Source of the DNA: Oscillospiraceae bacterium
Lineage (GTDB): Bacteria; Bacillota; Clostridia; Oscillospirales; Ruminococcaceae
Direction: 5' to 3'
Assembly (NCBI GenBank): GCA_017466865.1
Contig: JAFTTI010000019.1
Span: forward strand, 1-64,000
Length of the DNA: 64,000 nt
The first letter of the stretch is position 1. Every line of letters starts with the position of its first letter. Shown piece by piece: positions 8,829 through 16,913 of the stretch. The notes below the pieces were generated by a model. That model saw only the letters and a list, made by a program, of their open reading frames with translations, was not told where the DNA came from and did not search any database. The translations under genes and the position numbers were made by a program.

Positions 8829-8934
8829 AATAAAGCCTCCATTAAAAGATTTGTTTTTTGATTACAGCCTTATTATAACCCTGTGGTATTTATGAGATGT
8901 TTTTGAAATGTTTAAGTTTTGTTAAAGTGAAAAT

Positions 8935-8972
8935 TTTTATAAAAATAACCCTCTCCGATGTGGAGAGGGGTT
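8935..8972 (-). terminator. Terminator for the Na/Pi cotransporter transcript (CCCTCTCC type)
   Basis: CCCTCTCC (8949-8956) / GGAGAGGGG (8962-8970). On the minus strand the stem is followed by TTATTTTTAT, suited to end the gene whose stop is at 8976. Confidence 0.8.
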
Positions 8973-8975
8973 CTT

Positions 8976-10718
8976 TTACTCTGTAACAAGATATTTTGAT
9001 GCGTAATACTGATATTTTTCTTTATAATATGGGCTTTCGGATTTCATCTCTCTTATCGACTTATGAAAATCCATATCAGCGGCGTCTATAACGCAGGCTG
9101 CGATGTTGGAGCAATGGTCTGAAATACGCTCAAGATTTGTCAAAAGGTCTGACCATACAAAGCCACTTTCTATGCTGCATTCGCCCTGCTGAAGTCTTGA
9201 AATATGGTTTGAACGGAGTTTATCCTTGATTTTGTCGATGACTTCTTCTAAGGGTTCGACATCTCTTGCGGCATCAAGGTCGTTATCGCAGAACGCTTTA
9301 CAAGCAAGTCCCAAAATTTCGTCAACGGCTACTCCTAAAGAAGAAATTTCTTTTCTTGCGGCATCCGAGAATTTCATCTTCTTCGACATAAGTTCTTCTG
9401 TCGATTCGATGATGTTCATACTATGGTCTGAAATTCTTTCAAAGTCACCGATTATTTTAAGAAGTTTTGCGGATTCGCTACTCTCCTGTCTTGTGAGTTG
9501 TGATGAACTGAGTTTTACGATATATGTTCCGATAATGTCTTCATAGTGGTCGGTTTTTTCTTCGTAGTCCTTTACTGTCGACGAAATTTCGGGTGAATAA
9601 TCTTTAAGACAGTTTATAGCGTCTGAAACCGATTTTGCCGCACATTCGCCCATATCACATACAAGGCTGTGGCAACGCTCAAGCGCTACCGAAGGGGTTG
9701 CGAGAAGACGCTTATCGAGTTCGACAACCTCTTCGGGCTGTTTTGTTTCGGGAACGAGTTTATAAACGATTTTTTCGAGAAGTGATGACATAGGAAGGAG
9801 AAGAAGTGTGCATCCTATATTGAATGCAGAGTGTGCGACAGCGATGCCTGCGTGGTTTGCCGACGCATCAAAAAGTGCGGGACTTAAAACCATATCTACT
9901 ACCGAGTATACAATAAGCCAGAATGTTGTTCCTATAACATTGAATGAAAGGTGAACGAGAGCCGCTCTTTTCGCGTTCTTATTTGTTCCGAAAGATGAAA
10001 GAAGCGCTGTTATACAAGTACCGATATTCTGTCCCATGATAATGGGTATTGCCGCACCGTAAGAAACGCTGCCTGTTTTTGTGAGCGCCTGAAGAATACC
10101 TACCGAGGCGGAACTCGACTGGATTACCGCTGTTAAAACCGCCCCTGCAAGAACGCCGAGAATGGGGTTTTTAAAGAGGATGAAAAGTTGCTGGAACTCG
10201 GGAACATCCGCAAGACCCGCTACTGAATCTGTCATTATATCCATTCCGAACATAAGAACGGCAAAGCCCAAAAGAATTGTTCCCGTATCCTTTTTCTTAT
10301 CGCTTTTACAGAACATGAAGAATATTGTTCCGATAAGGGCAAGGACGGGTGTGAACGACATGGGTTTTAAAAGCTGAAGAAAAAGTGCGTCGCCCTCGAT
10401 TCCGCCGAGGCTTAAAATCCAGGCTGTTATGGTTGTTCCGACATTAGCGCCCATAATTACATTTATCGCCTGTTTTAAGGTCATAATACCCGAGTTTACA
10501 AAACCGACTATCATTACTGTTGTTGCTGATGAACTCTGTATAATTGAGGTTACGCCAAGCCCTGTTAAAAGACCTGCGAATTTGTTTGTTGTGAGTTTTG
10601 AGAGAAGATGCTGTAAGCTTCCGCCTGCGCGTCTTTCAAGGGCCTGTCCCATTACATTCATTCCATAAAGGAAAAGGCATAGTCCCCCTATAAGTGTAAG
10701 TATGTCAAAAATGTCCAT
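8976..10718 (-). CDS. Na/Pi cotransporter family protein with C-terminal PhoU-like domain
   Basis: 580 aa. The N-terminal half (about 1-330) has two inverted Na/Pi-cotransport repeats with the QSSSA signatures (TSIIQSSSATTVM and TAVIQSSSASVGI), GANVGTT and GQNIGTC. The C-terminal part (about 350-560) has two PhoU-type helical bundles (ERISDHSMNI, ERISDHCSNI). Probably sodium-driven phosphate movement across the cytoplasmic membrane with PhoU-like control. I chose ATG 10718, 10 nt after AAAGGAG; the longer TTG start at 10739 would include that ribosome site. Confidence 0.92.
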   Translation of the reverse strand: MDIFDILTLIGGLCLFLYGMNVMGQALERRAGGSLQHLLSKLTTNKFAGLLTGLGVTSIIQSSSATTVMIVGFVNSGIMTLKQAINVIMGANVGTTITAWILSLGGIEGDALFLQLLKPMSFTPVLALIGTIFFMFCKSDKKKDTGTILLGFAVLMFGMDIMTDSVAGLADVPEFQQLFILFKNPILGVLAGAVLTAVIQSSSASVGILQALTKTGSVSYGAAIPIIMGQNIGTCITALLSSFGTNKNAKRAALVHLSFNVIGTTFWLIVYSVVDMVLSPALFDASANHAGIAVAHSAFNIGCTLLLLPMSSLLEKIVYKLVPETKQPEEVVELDKRLLATPSVALERCHSLVCDMGECAAKSVSDAINCLKDYSPEISSTVKDYEEKTDHYEDIIGTYIVKLSSSQLTRQESSESAKLLKIIGDFERISDHSMNIIESTEELMSKKMKFSDAARKEISSLGVAVDEILGLACKAFCDNDLDAARDVEPLEEVIDKIKDKLRSNHISRLQQGECSIESGFVWSDLLTNLERISDHCSNIAACVIDAADMDFHKSIREMKSESPYYKEKYQYYASKYLVTE

Positions 10719-10835
10719 AGTAGTATTGCTCCTTTGCAATTTTTAAATTTTTTCCTTTTTCAATTCACAACTTGATTATAACATTTAAAAAGTAAAGATA
10801 CGGCAAAGAATAAAGGTTTCTCCCCTATGGAATTA

Positions 10836-10864
10836 TTGACATAAATCAGCGTAAATATTATAAT
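10836..10864 (+). promoter_or_regulatory. Sigma-A promoter of the KdpD-like/KdpE-like operon
   Basis: TTGACA (10836-10841), 17-nt spacer, TATAAT (10859-10864): both consensus. It lies 36 nt ahead of the start codon chosen at 10901. Confidence 0.85.
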
Positions 10865-10900
10865 ATGTTCATTATAACACTTTTTCAAAAGGAACTTATT

Positions 10901-11941
10901 ATGAAAAAAATTATAAAGGATTCTGTCTTTGCTTTTTTAATTCTTATAACGGCTTTCGGAATAAATATGTTTATCAAAAAAATTTTCGGAATAGACTCTT
11001 TAATACCTATGATATTCGTTCTTGGAATTTTTATAATTTCTCTTAAAACAGATGGTTATATAACAGGAATAGTATCTTCTGTAATAAGCGTTTTTGCGGT
11101 AAACTATGCTTTCACATTCCCCTATTATGCATTTGACCTTATATCGCCCGAATGTGTTGTTTCGGTTATTGTTATGCTTATTATCGCCGTTGCGACAAGC
11201 GCTATGACAACGAAGATAAAGGCGCAGAAAAAAGCCTATGCCGAAAGTGAAAAAGAAAAGATGCGCGCCAATCTTTTAAGAGGAATTTCACACGATTTGC
11301 GTACACCTTTAACATCAATCTGCGGTTCAACATCCGCTATAATAGAAAACTATGATATTCTCACAAAAGACCAGCAGATAAAACTTCTTCAGGAGATAAG
11401 AGAAGATTCGCAGTGGCTCACGAGAATGGTTGAAAACCTGCTTTCTGTAACAAGAATCGACAGCCAGAAAGTAAGGGTAATAAAAACGCCTACTGTCCTC
11501 GAAGAACTTATTGACGCGGTTATGTTAAAATTCCATAAAAGATACCCTAATCAGAATGTAATTGTTAACATCCCCGAAGATTTTATAAGTATTCCTATGG
11601 ATCCTCTTTTGATAGAACAGGTTATAATAAATCTTCTTGAAAACGCAATTTTTCACGCAAGGGGAATGACCAGACTTTCTCTTGATGTAAAGACAAAAGA
11701 TGATATGGCAATATTTGAAATTTCAGATGACGGATGCGGTATTTCAAAAGACAGAATGGATAATCTTTTCGGCGGATATTTTGAAAGGGTTGACGCACCG
11801 ACAGACAGTTCAAGAAACAATATGGGTATAGGCTTATCGGTATGTGCTTCGATAATAAAAGCACACGGCGGAGAAATAAATGCAGAAAACATTAAAGAGG
11901 GCGGAGCACTCTTCCGTTTTTCTTTGGAAATGGAGAAATAA
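10901..11941 (+). CDS. KdpD-like sensor histidine kinase (short form)
   Basis: 346 aa. Three to four N-terminal membrane helices (about 8-105) resemble the DUF4118 membrane domain of KdpD, followed by HisKA with His131 (GISHDLRTPLTS) and HATPase motifs (NLLENAIFH, SDDGCGIS, MGIGLSVC). The cytosolic KdpD and universal-stress domains that precede this in full KdpD (about 900 aa) are absent. ATG 10901 follows AAAAGGA and is preferred over 10865. No kdpABC genes are in the window, so potassium control cannot be asserted. It overlaps the regulator gene by one base (TAATG). Confidence 0.85.
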   Translation: MKKIIKDSVFAFLILITAFGINMFIKKIFGIDSLIPMIFVLGIFIISLKTDGYITGIVSSVISVFAVNYAFTFPYYAFDLISPECVVSVIVMLIIAVATSAMTTKIKAQKKAYAESEKEKMRANLLRGISHDLRTPLTSICGSTSAIIENYDILTKDQQIKLLQEIREDSQWLTRMVENLLSVTRIDSQKVRVIKTPTVLEELIDAVMLKFHKRYPNQNVIVNIPEDFISIPMDPLLIEQVIINLLENAIFHARGMTRLSLDVKTKDDMAIFEISDDGCGISKDRMDNLFGGYFERVDAPTDSSRNNMGIGLSVCASIIKAHGGEINAENIKEGGALFRFSLEMEK

Positions 11942-12648
11942 TGAGCAGTAACAAATACAAAATCCTTGTTATAGAAGATGAATCGAATATTTTAAGTTTT
12001 ATAAACACAATTCTTGACGCAAATAATTACAGAGTAATCACGGCAAAAAGTTGCAATGAGGGAAAGATGATGTTTTCATCGCATCTTCCTGACCTTGTTA
12101 TGCTTGATCTGGGTCTTCCCGATGCAGACGGACTTCAGTTTATAAAATATGCGAGAGAGTTTTCTACTGTTCCCATTATAGTTTTATCGGCAAGAACAGA
12201 AGAAAGCGACAAGGTTTCAGCACTCGACCTCGGCGCTAACGACTATATAACAAAACCTTTCGGAACAGACGAACTTTTAGCGAGAGTAAGGGCGACTTTG
12301 AGAAACAGCCGTTACAGTGCTGACAGCGGTGTTCTTTCGGGCGGAAAATTTGTTCTTCATGACCTTATCATCGACTATGACAAAAGGCTTGTCACAGTTT
12401 CGGGAAACAACATAAAACTCACCCAGACAGAATATAATATCGTTGCTTTCCTTTCGGCACATTCGGGAAAGGTTCTTACATATCAGAGCATTATTAAGGC
12501 TATATGGGGCGCTTCTGATATGGGAAGTATCAAGAAGCTTCAGGTAAATATGGCGAATATAAGAAAGAAAATCGGCGCTGTTCCGGGAGAGAACAAATAC
12601 ATCATAAACGAACTTGGTGTAGGATACAGAATGTGTGAGGAAAATTAA
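11941..12648 (+). CDS. KdpE-like OmpR-family response regulator
   Basis: 235 aa. Receiver 1-120 with Asp56 (VMLDLGLPD) and Lys in YITKPFGTDEL, wording typical of KdpE; winged-helix DNA-binding domain about 135-232 ending NELGVGYRM. Cotranscribed with the upstream kinase. Regulated genes are unknown; the neighbouring Na/Pi transporter and cation exchanger are candidates by position only. Confidence 0.9.
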   Translation: MSSNKYKILVIEDESNILSFINTILDANNYRVITAKSCNEGKMMFSSHLPDLVMLDLGLPDADGLQFIKYAREFSTVPIIVLSARTEESDKVSALDLGANDYITKPFGTDELLARVRATLRNSRYSADSGVLSGGKFVLHDLIIDYDKRLVTVSGNNIKLTQTEYNIVAFLSAHSGKVLTYQSIIKAIWGASDMGSIKKLQVNMANIRKKIGAVPGENKYIINELGVGYRMCEEN

Positions 12649-12679
12649 AAAATATGCCTGTTGAGATATAGAAATAATT

Positions 12680-12747
12680 AAGGGTACCGAGCCACAAACT
12701 CAGGTACCCTTGATTGTTTATTACGAATTGCCAAAAGGGACTCCTTT
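12680..12747 (+). repeat. Dispersed palindromic repeat, copy R10 (GGTACC variant)
   Basis: GGTACCGAG, core containing an internal hairpin AAGGGTACC / GGTACCCTT (12680-12711), TTACGAATTGCC and a terminal AAAGG-GACT-CCTTT palindrome. The AAGGGTACC hairpin may also act as a transcript end for the KdpE-like gene. R12 at 26.67 kb has the same form. Confidence 0.6.
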
Positions 12748-12776
12748 AGTGTGTGTACGATACAAAAATAAGTGAA

Positions 12777-12844
12777 GTTACCGAGTAGTAAACTTTTTTT
12801 ACTTAATCTGTACGATACGAATTGCCAAAAGGGGCTCCCTTTTC
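12777..12844 (+). repeat. Dispersed palindromic repeat, copy R11
   Basis: GTTACCGAG (12778-12786), T-rich core, ATACGAATTGCC, then AAAGGG-GCT-CCCTTT (12828-12842), a fully paired stem with the GCT centre shared by other copies but a different stem sequence. Confidence 0.65.
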
Positions 12845-12909
12845 TTTACCGAAAATTTGCTCTTATTATGATATAATGTCATTGTAATTTACAAAAAGGA
12901 GAAAATAAA

Positions 12910-13833
12910 ATGGCTATCTTAATTCAGATACTTCTTTTGGCATTAGGTTTTACAATGCTTATAAAAGGTGCCGATTGGTTCGTTGACGGTGCATCGGGGA
13001 TTGCTACAAAATTCGGTATCCCACAACTTGTTATTGGTCTTACTATCGTTGCAATGGGAACAAGCGCTCCCGAAGCGGCGGTAAGTATTTCCGCGGCAAT
13101 AGGCGGAAGTGCTGACATCACCATAGGAAACATTGTCGGAAGCAATATTTTAAACATCTTCATAATACTCGGTATTTCGGCGGTTATAACAACTCTTGCG
13201 GTTGCTTCATCAACGATAAAATACGAAACTCCGTTTATGATTTTAATTACAATTCTTCTTCTCGTTTTAGGTCTTGACAAAACTATTGGTCTTATCGACG
13301 GAATTATTCTTATAGCGGCATTCATCACTTATCTCACATACTTATTCATAATGGCGAAGAAAAACAAGGAAGAACAGCCAGAGGCGAGGCCGATGGCTAT
13401 ATGGAAAGCTATTCTTTTAACGATAATAGGTCTTGCGCTTATAATTCTCGGCAGTAATGTTACTGTTGACGCGGCAACAGCAATCGCACAGGCTTTTGGT
13501 GTAAGTGAAAGATTTATAGGTCTTACAATAGTAGCCCTCGGAACATCACTCCCCGAACTTTTCACATCTGTTTCTGCCGCAAGAAAACACAATGCCGACA
13601 TAGCAATCGGAAACATCGTAGGAAGCAACATCTTCAACATCCTCTTTGTTGTCGGACTTTCTTCGGTTATAATCCCTGTTCCTTTTGCAAGCAACTTTAT
13701 CTTCGATACAATCGTTGCGATAGTAGCGGCGGCGCTTCTTCTCGTATGTTGTCTTAAAACAAAATCCCTCAAACGATGGGCAGGTATTTTAATGCTTATC
13801 TGCTATGTTGCATACTTCATTATGATTCTCTAG
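12910..13833 (+). CDS. Ca2+/cation antiporter (CaCA family, YrbG-like)
   Basis: 307 aa, about ten membrane helices in two homologous halves. Each half carries an alpha-repeat: GTSAPEAAVSISAA...GNIVGSNILNI in the first and GTSLPELFTSVSAA...GNIVGSNIFNI in the second, with the acidic residues expected to bind the cation. Probably exchanges Na+ or H+ for Ca2+ across the cytoplasmic membrane. Start ATG 12910 follows AAAAGGAG. Monocistronic; its stop codon abuts repeat R3. Confidence 0.9.
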   Translation: MAILIQILLLALGFTMLIKGADWFVDGASGIATKFGIPQLVIGLTIVAMGTSAPEAAVSISAAIGGSADITIGNIVGSNILNIFIILGISAVITTLAVASSTIKYETPFMILITILLLVLGLDKTIGLIDGIILIAAFITYLTYLFIMAKKNKEEQPEARPMAIWKAILLTIIGLALIILGSNVTVDAATAIAQAFGVSERFIGLTIVALGTSLPELFTSVSAARKHNADIAIGNIVGSNIFNILFVVGLSSVIIPVPFASNFIFDTIVAIVAAALLLVCCLKTKSLKRWAGILMLICYVAYFIMIL

Positions 13834-13899
13834 GCGGGGAGCCCCCGCGGGCGTATCGTTTCGAAGTTTTTTCAGAAAATAAAAAACGGCTCGGTAACG
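13834..13899 (-). repeat. Dispersed palindromic repeat, copy R3
   Basis: GCGGGG-AGC-CCCCGC (13834-13848) starts at the base after the exchanger TAG stop, then ATCGTTTCGAAG, core and GGCTCGGTAAC. Same placement as R1 and R2. Confidence 0.75.
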
Positions 13900-13923
13900 A
13901 AGAAATCGTTATCGGGCTTTTTT

Positions 13924-13970
13924 GTGCGTGACCGCACGGGACAATTCGTTTCATAGTTTATCTGAAAATA
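13924..13970 (-). repeat. Dispersed palindromic repeat, partial copy R3b
   Basis: GTGCG-TGAC-CGCAC palindrome (13924-13937), then GGGACAATTCGTTTCATAG and the TCTGAAAATA core. On the minus strand it matches R5 (50.7 kb) and R4 (29.9 kb), which share the GTGCG/CGCAC stem. Confidence 0.65.
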
Positions 13971-13974
13971 ACAA

Positions 13975-14003
13975 CCCCTCTCCTGCGTTGGAGAGGGGTT
14001 TAT
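13975..14003. terminator. Bidirectional terminator (CCCCTCTCC type)
   Basis: CCCCTCTCC (13975-13983) / GGAGAGGGG (13990-13998) with TTTATTTT; separates the convergent exchanger gene and the rbs operon. Confidence 0.85.
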
Positions 14004-14004
14004 T

Positions 14005-14895
14005 TTACTGTTCTTCAAGTGCTTTTATGACTTCATCACGATAAGGGATAGAACCCACGGCACCCGGTCTTGTAACTGCTATTGATGATGCTTTGGCGCT
14101 CATTTTAAGTATATCGGGGATTTCCATTCCGCTCATAAGTCCAGCGAGGAAATAACCTGTGAAAGTATCCCCTGCGGCTGTTGTGTCAACCGCTTTAACC
14201 TTGAATATCGGCTGTGAATAGCGGTTATTCTTATCGGCATAGACTGCGCCGTCTTTTCCTAAGGTAAGAACAATCTGTGCATCGGGATAAAGCTCTAAAA
14301 GTTTATCTAAAATTTCTTCGGGGTCTGAAAGACCTGTAACCTGTCCGCCCTCGATTTCGTTAAGAAGAAAAACGCTTATCTTTTTAAGGTCACAAGCGGA
14401 AAGTTTTTCGTCATAAGGCGAGGGGTTAAGGGCAATCTTCATTCCCTTTTCATAAGCCTTGTCGATGATATAGGGAAGCATATTAACTTCGTTCTGTAAA
14501 AGAAGAATATCTCCCTTTTCAAAATGTGATAAAACATCATCAACAAATTCCTTTGTAAGACACTGATTGGCACCGCCATAAAGAAGAATACAGTTCTGCG
14601 CATTCTCGTCAACCTGAATTATGGTGTGGCCTGTCTTTTCATCGATTTTCTTTATATAGTCGGAATTAACTCCGTATTCCTTACAAGCGTCTAAAAACAT
14701 TTCGCCGTCTTCGCCTATCATTCCGCTATGATAAACGGTAGCACCTGCTTTTGCGAGTGCCATAGACTGATTTATACCCTTTCCGCCGAGAAAAATATTC
14801 ATATCAGAAGTAGTAAGTGTTTCGCCCGGCTGAACGATATGATTGACGCTGTAAACATGGTCGATATTCATCGAACCTATTGTCAATGCTTTCAT
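14005..14895 (-). CDS. rbsK: Ribokinase
   Basis: 296 aa PfkB-family sugar kinase that phosphorylates D-ribose to ribose 5-phosphate in the cytosol. Seen: N-terminal GSMNIDHVYSV, GGKGINQSMALAKAG, and the C-terminal PfkB signature DTTAAGDTFTGYFLAGL carrying the catalytic Asp. Start ATG 14895 follows GGAGGT. Last gene of rbsD-A-C-B-K, 68 nt after rbsB. That intergenic stretch has a small inverted repeat (GTCCCGCCCGTGAATTTCGGGCAGGAC) that may moderate read-through. Confidence 0.93.
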   Translation of the reverse strand: MKALTIGSMNIDHVYSVNHIVQPGETLTTSDMNIFLGGKGINQSMALAKAGATVYHSGMIGEDGEMFLDACKEYGVNSDYIKKIDEKTGHTIIQVDENAQNCILLYGGANQCLTKEFVDDVLSHFEKGDILLLQNEVNMLPYIIDKAYEKGMKIALNPSPYDEKLSACDLKKISVFLLNEIEGGQVTGLSDPEEILDKLLELYPDAQIVLTLGKDGAVYADKNNRYSQPIFKVKAVDTTAAGDTFTGYFLAGLMSGMEIPDILKMSAKASSIAVTRPGAVGSIPYRDEVIKALEEQ

Positions 14896-14963
14896 ATAAA
14901 CCTCCGTTATCCGAATGTCCCGCCCGTGAATTTCGGGCAGGACACGGATTTTTTTATGACAGA

Positions 14964-15905
14964 TTAACCTGCGTTTTCTGCAGTAACGAGTTTAACTTCA
15001 ACAGGGATAGAAGCGGGAACCTCTTCGCCGTTCATAAGCTTTATCGCTGTATCAACCGCAGTAGCACCGATAAGGTCTGGCTGCTGTGCGATAGTAGCAC
15101 TCATCTTGCCGTCCTTTATAGATGCGATAGCGTCGTCTGTTGCGTCGAAACCTACAACTATAATCTTCTTTCTTGATGCGGAAATCGCTTCCATAGCACC
15201 GAGAGCCATTTCGTCGTTAGCGGCGAAAACAGCCTTTATATCTCCGTTTGCCTGAAGCATATTTTCCATAACTGTCATACCCTTTGTTCTGTCGAAATCA
15301 GCAGGCTGACTTGCTACAACATTAAGTTTAGCGTCTGCTATATTGTGGAAACCTGTTCCTCTGTCGATAGCGGCTGATGCACCGCTTGTTCCCTGAAGTT
15401 CTGCAACCTTTGCGCCTTCGCCTACTTTATCAACAATAAACTGTGTTGCGAGTTCAGCGCCCAAAACATTATCCGATGCAATCTGACAGTCGATTTCAAC
15501 GCCGTTTACAACACGGTCTGCTGAAATAACCTTGACGCCCTTGTTTACAGCGTCCTGAACAACAGAAGAAACTGTATCCGAGTTAACGGGGTTAACGATA
15601 AGAACGCTTACCTTCTTTGCGATAAGGTCTTCAATATCACTAACCTGCTTTGCGGCGTCATCACCTGCGTCAACAACTATGAGTTGAACGCCTGCTTCGT
15701 CTGCTGCCTTTTTAGCACCCTCAACGAGAGTTACGAAGAACGGGTTATTCTGTGTTGAAACTGAAAGACCGATTGAACCGTTGCCCTGATAATCAGAAAC
15801 AACTCCGTTATCTTCACCGTCTATTGTTATAAGTGCACATCCTGAGAATGAAAGCATCATAAGTGCACTTAACATAATTGTCAATAATCTTTTAATGGAT
15901 TTCAT
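14964..15905 (-). CDS. rbsB: Ribose ABC transporter substrate-binding lipoprotein
   Basis: 313 aa. Signal peptide with lipobox LSFSGC (Cys about 23), then a periplasmic-binding-protein type 1 fold: IGLSVSTQNNPFF, DAGDDAAKQVSDIEDLI, NPVNSDTV, AANDEMALGAMEAI, VGFDATDDAI. Captures ribose outside the membrane and delivers it to RbsC. ATG 15905 lies 7 nt after GGAGG; the frame extends one codon further to a TTG. Upstream rbsC stop is 27 nt away. Confidence 0.93.
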   Translation of the reverse strand: MKSIKRLLTIMLSALMMLSFSGCALITIDGEDNGVVSDYQGNGSIGLSVSTQNNPFFVTLVEGAKKAADEAGVQLIVVDAGDDAAKQVSDIEDLIAKKVSVLIVNPVNSDTVSSVVQDAVNKGVKVISADRVVNGVEIDCQIASDNVLGAELATQFIVDKVGEGAKVAELQGTSGASAAIDRGTGFHNIADAKLNVVASQPADFDRTKGMTVMENMLQANGDIKAVFAANDEMALGAMEAISASRKKIIVVGFDATDDAIASIKDGKMSATIAQQPDLIGATAVDTAIKLMNGEEVPASIPVEVKLVTAENAG

Positions 15906-15932
15906 CAAATTACCTCCTATGCCAAAATCGAA

Positions 15933-16913
15933 TTATCTCTTGCGGTCTGATAATACAGCAACGAGAATTACAACAGCCTTGATAACATCCTGATAGTATG
16001 TTGATACTTCGAGAAGGTTCATACCGTTATTGAGAACTGCTATGATAAGAACGCCTGCAATTGTTCCTGTTATCTTACCGCGTCCGCCACTCATTGATGT
16101 TCCACCGAGGGCAACTGCCGCTATGGCATCGAGTTCATAACCGTCGCCGAGAGTTGGCTGTGCTGAGTCAAGACGAGAGATAAGGATAAGACCTGTGAGC
16201 GCTGCCATAAAGCCTGATATAGCATAAACGATAATCTTTGTGAGTGTTATATTTACACCAACGAGTTTAGCACACTTTGCGTTGCTTCCTGTTGCATAGA
16301 TTTTTCTTCCGAATGTTGTTTTGTTGAGGATGAAGAAGAATACAACGAGTGCGAAGATGAGAAGTATTGCGGGGATAGGAATGTTGCAGAAGTTACCTTT
16401 ACCGATAAGTTTGAATGCAAACTGATTTCCTCTGTCGCCTATGCTCTTTGCGATGTTTGAAATAGGCTTACCGTCTGTCAAGATAAGTGCAAGACCTCTG
16501 TATGCTGTCATTGTTATGAGTGTTGCTATGAAGGGCTGAAGTCTTCCCTTTGTAACCAAAAGTCCGCTTACAACGCCAAGTATTACCCCTGAAATGAGTG
16601 CGATAATCATAGCAAGGATTGCGGGGCAGCCTTCCATTATGAGTTTAGCACAGATAACTGCACTGAGAGCGAGTGTTGAACCAACCGAAAGGTCGATACC
16701 ATCAGAAAGGATAACGCAGGTCATACCGAATGCTATGAGTCCGTTAAAGGTTGCCTGACGGAGAAGGTTTAAAAAGTTACCCGCTGTTCTGAATTCGGGG
16801 CTTATGATACTGATAACTGCAACTAAAAGAATAAGTGCTATGAAAGCGCCATATTCACTTATATATGATACCCAGCTCTTTTTATTAAGAGCAACGTTTT
16901 CTTTGTTTCCCAT
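15933..16913 (-). CDS. rbsC: Ribose ABC transporter permease
   Basis: 326 aa with eight to ten membrane helices of the BPD_transp_2 family: FNGLIAFGMTCVILSDGIDLSVGS, the EAA-like region (KIYATGSNAKCAKLVGVN), and ALGGTSMSGGRGKITGT. Forms the channel of the ribose importer with RbsA. ATG 16913 overlaps the last base of the rbsA stop (TAATG), so translation is coupled. Confidence 0.93.
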   Translation of the reverse strand: MGNKENVALNKKSWVSYISEYGAFIALILLVAVISIISPEFRTAGNFLNLLRQATFNGLIAFGMTCVILSDGIDLSVGSTLALSAVICAKLIMEGCPAILAMIIALISGVILGVVSGLLVTKGRLQPFIATLITMTAYRGLALILTDGKPISNIAKSIGDRGNQFAFKLIGKGNFCNIPIPAILLIFALVVFFFILNKTTFGRKIYATGSNAKCAKLVGVNITLTKIIVYAISGFMAALTGLILISRLDSAQPTLGDGYELDAIAAVALGGTSMSGGRGKITGTIAGVLIIAVLNNGMNLLEVSTYYQDVIKAVVILVAVLSDRKR

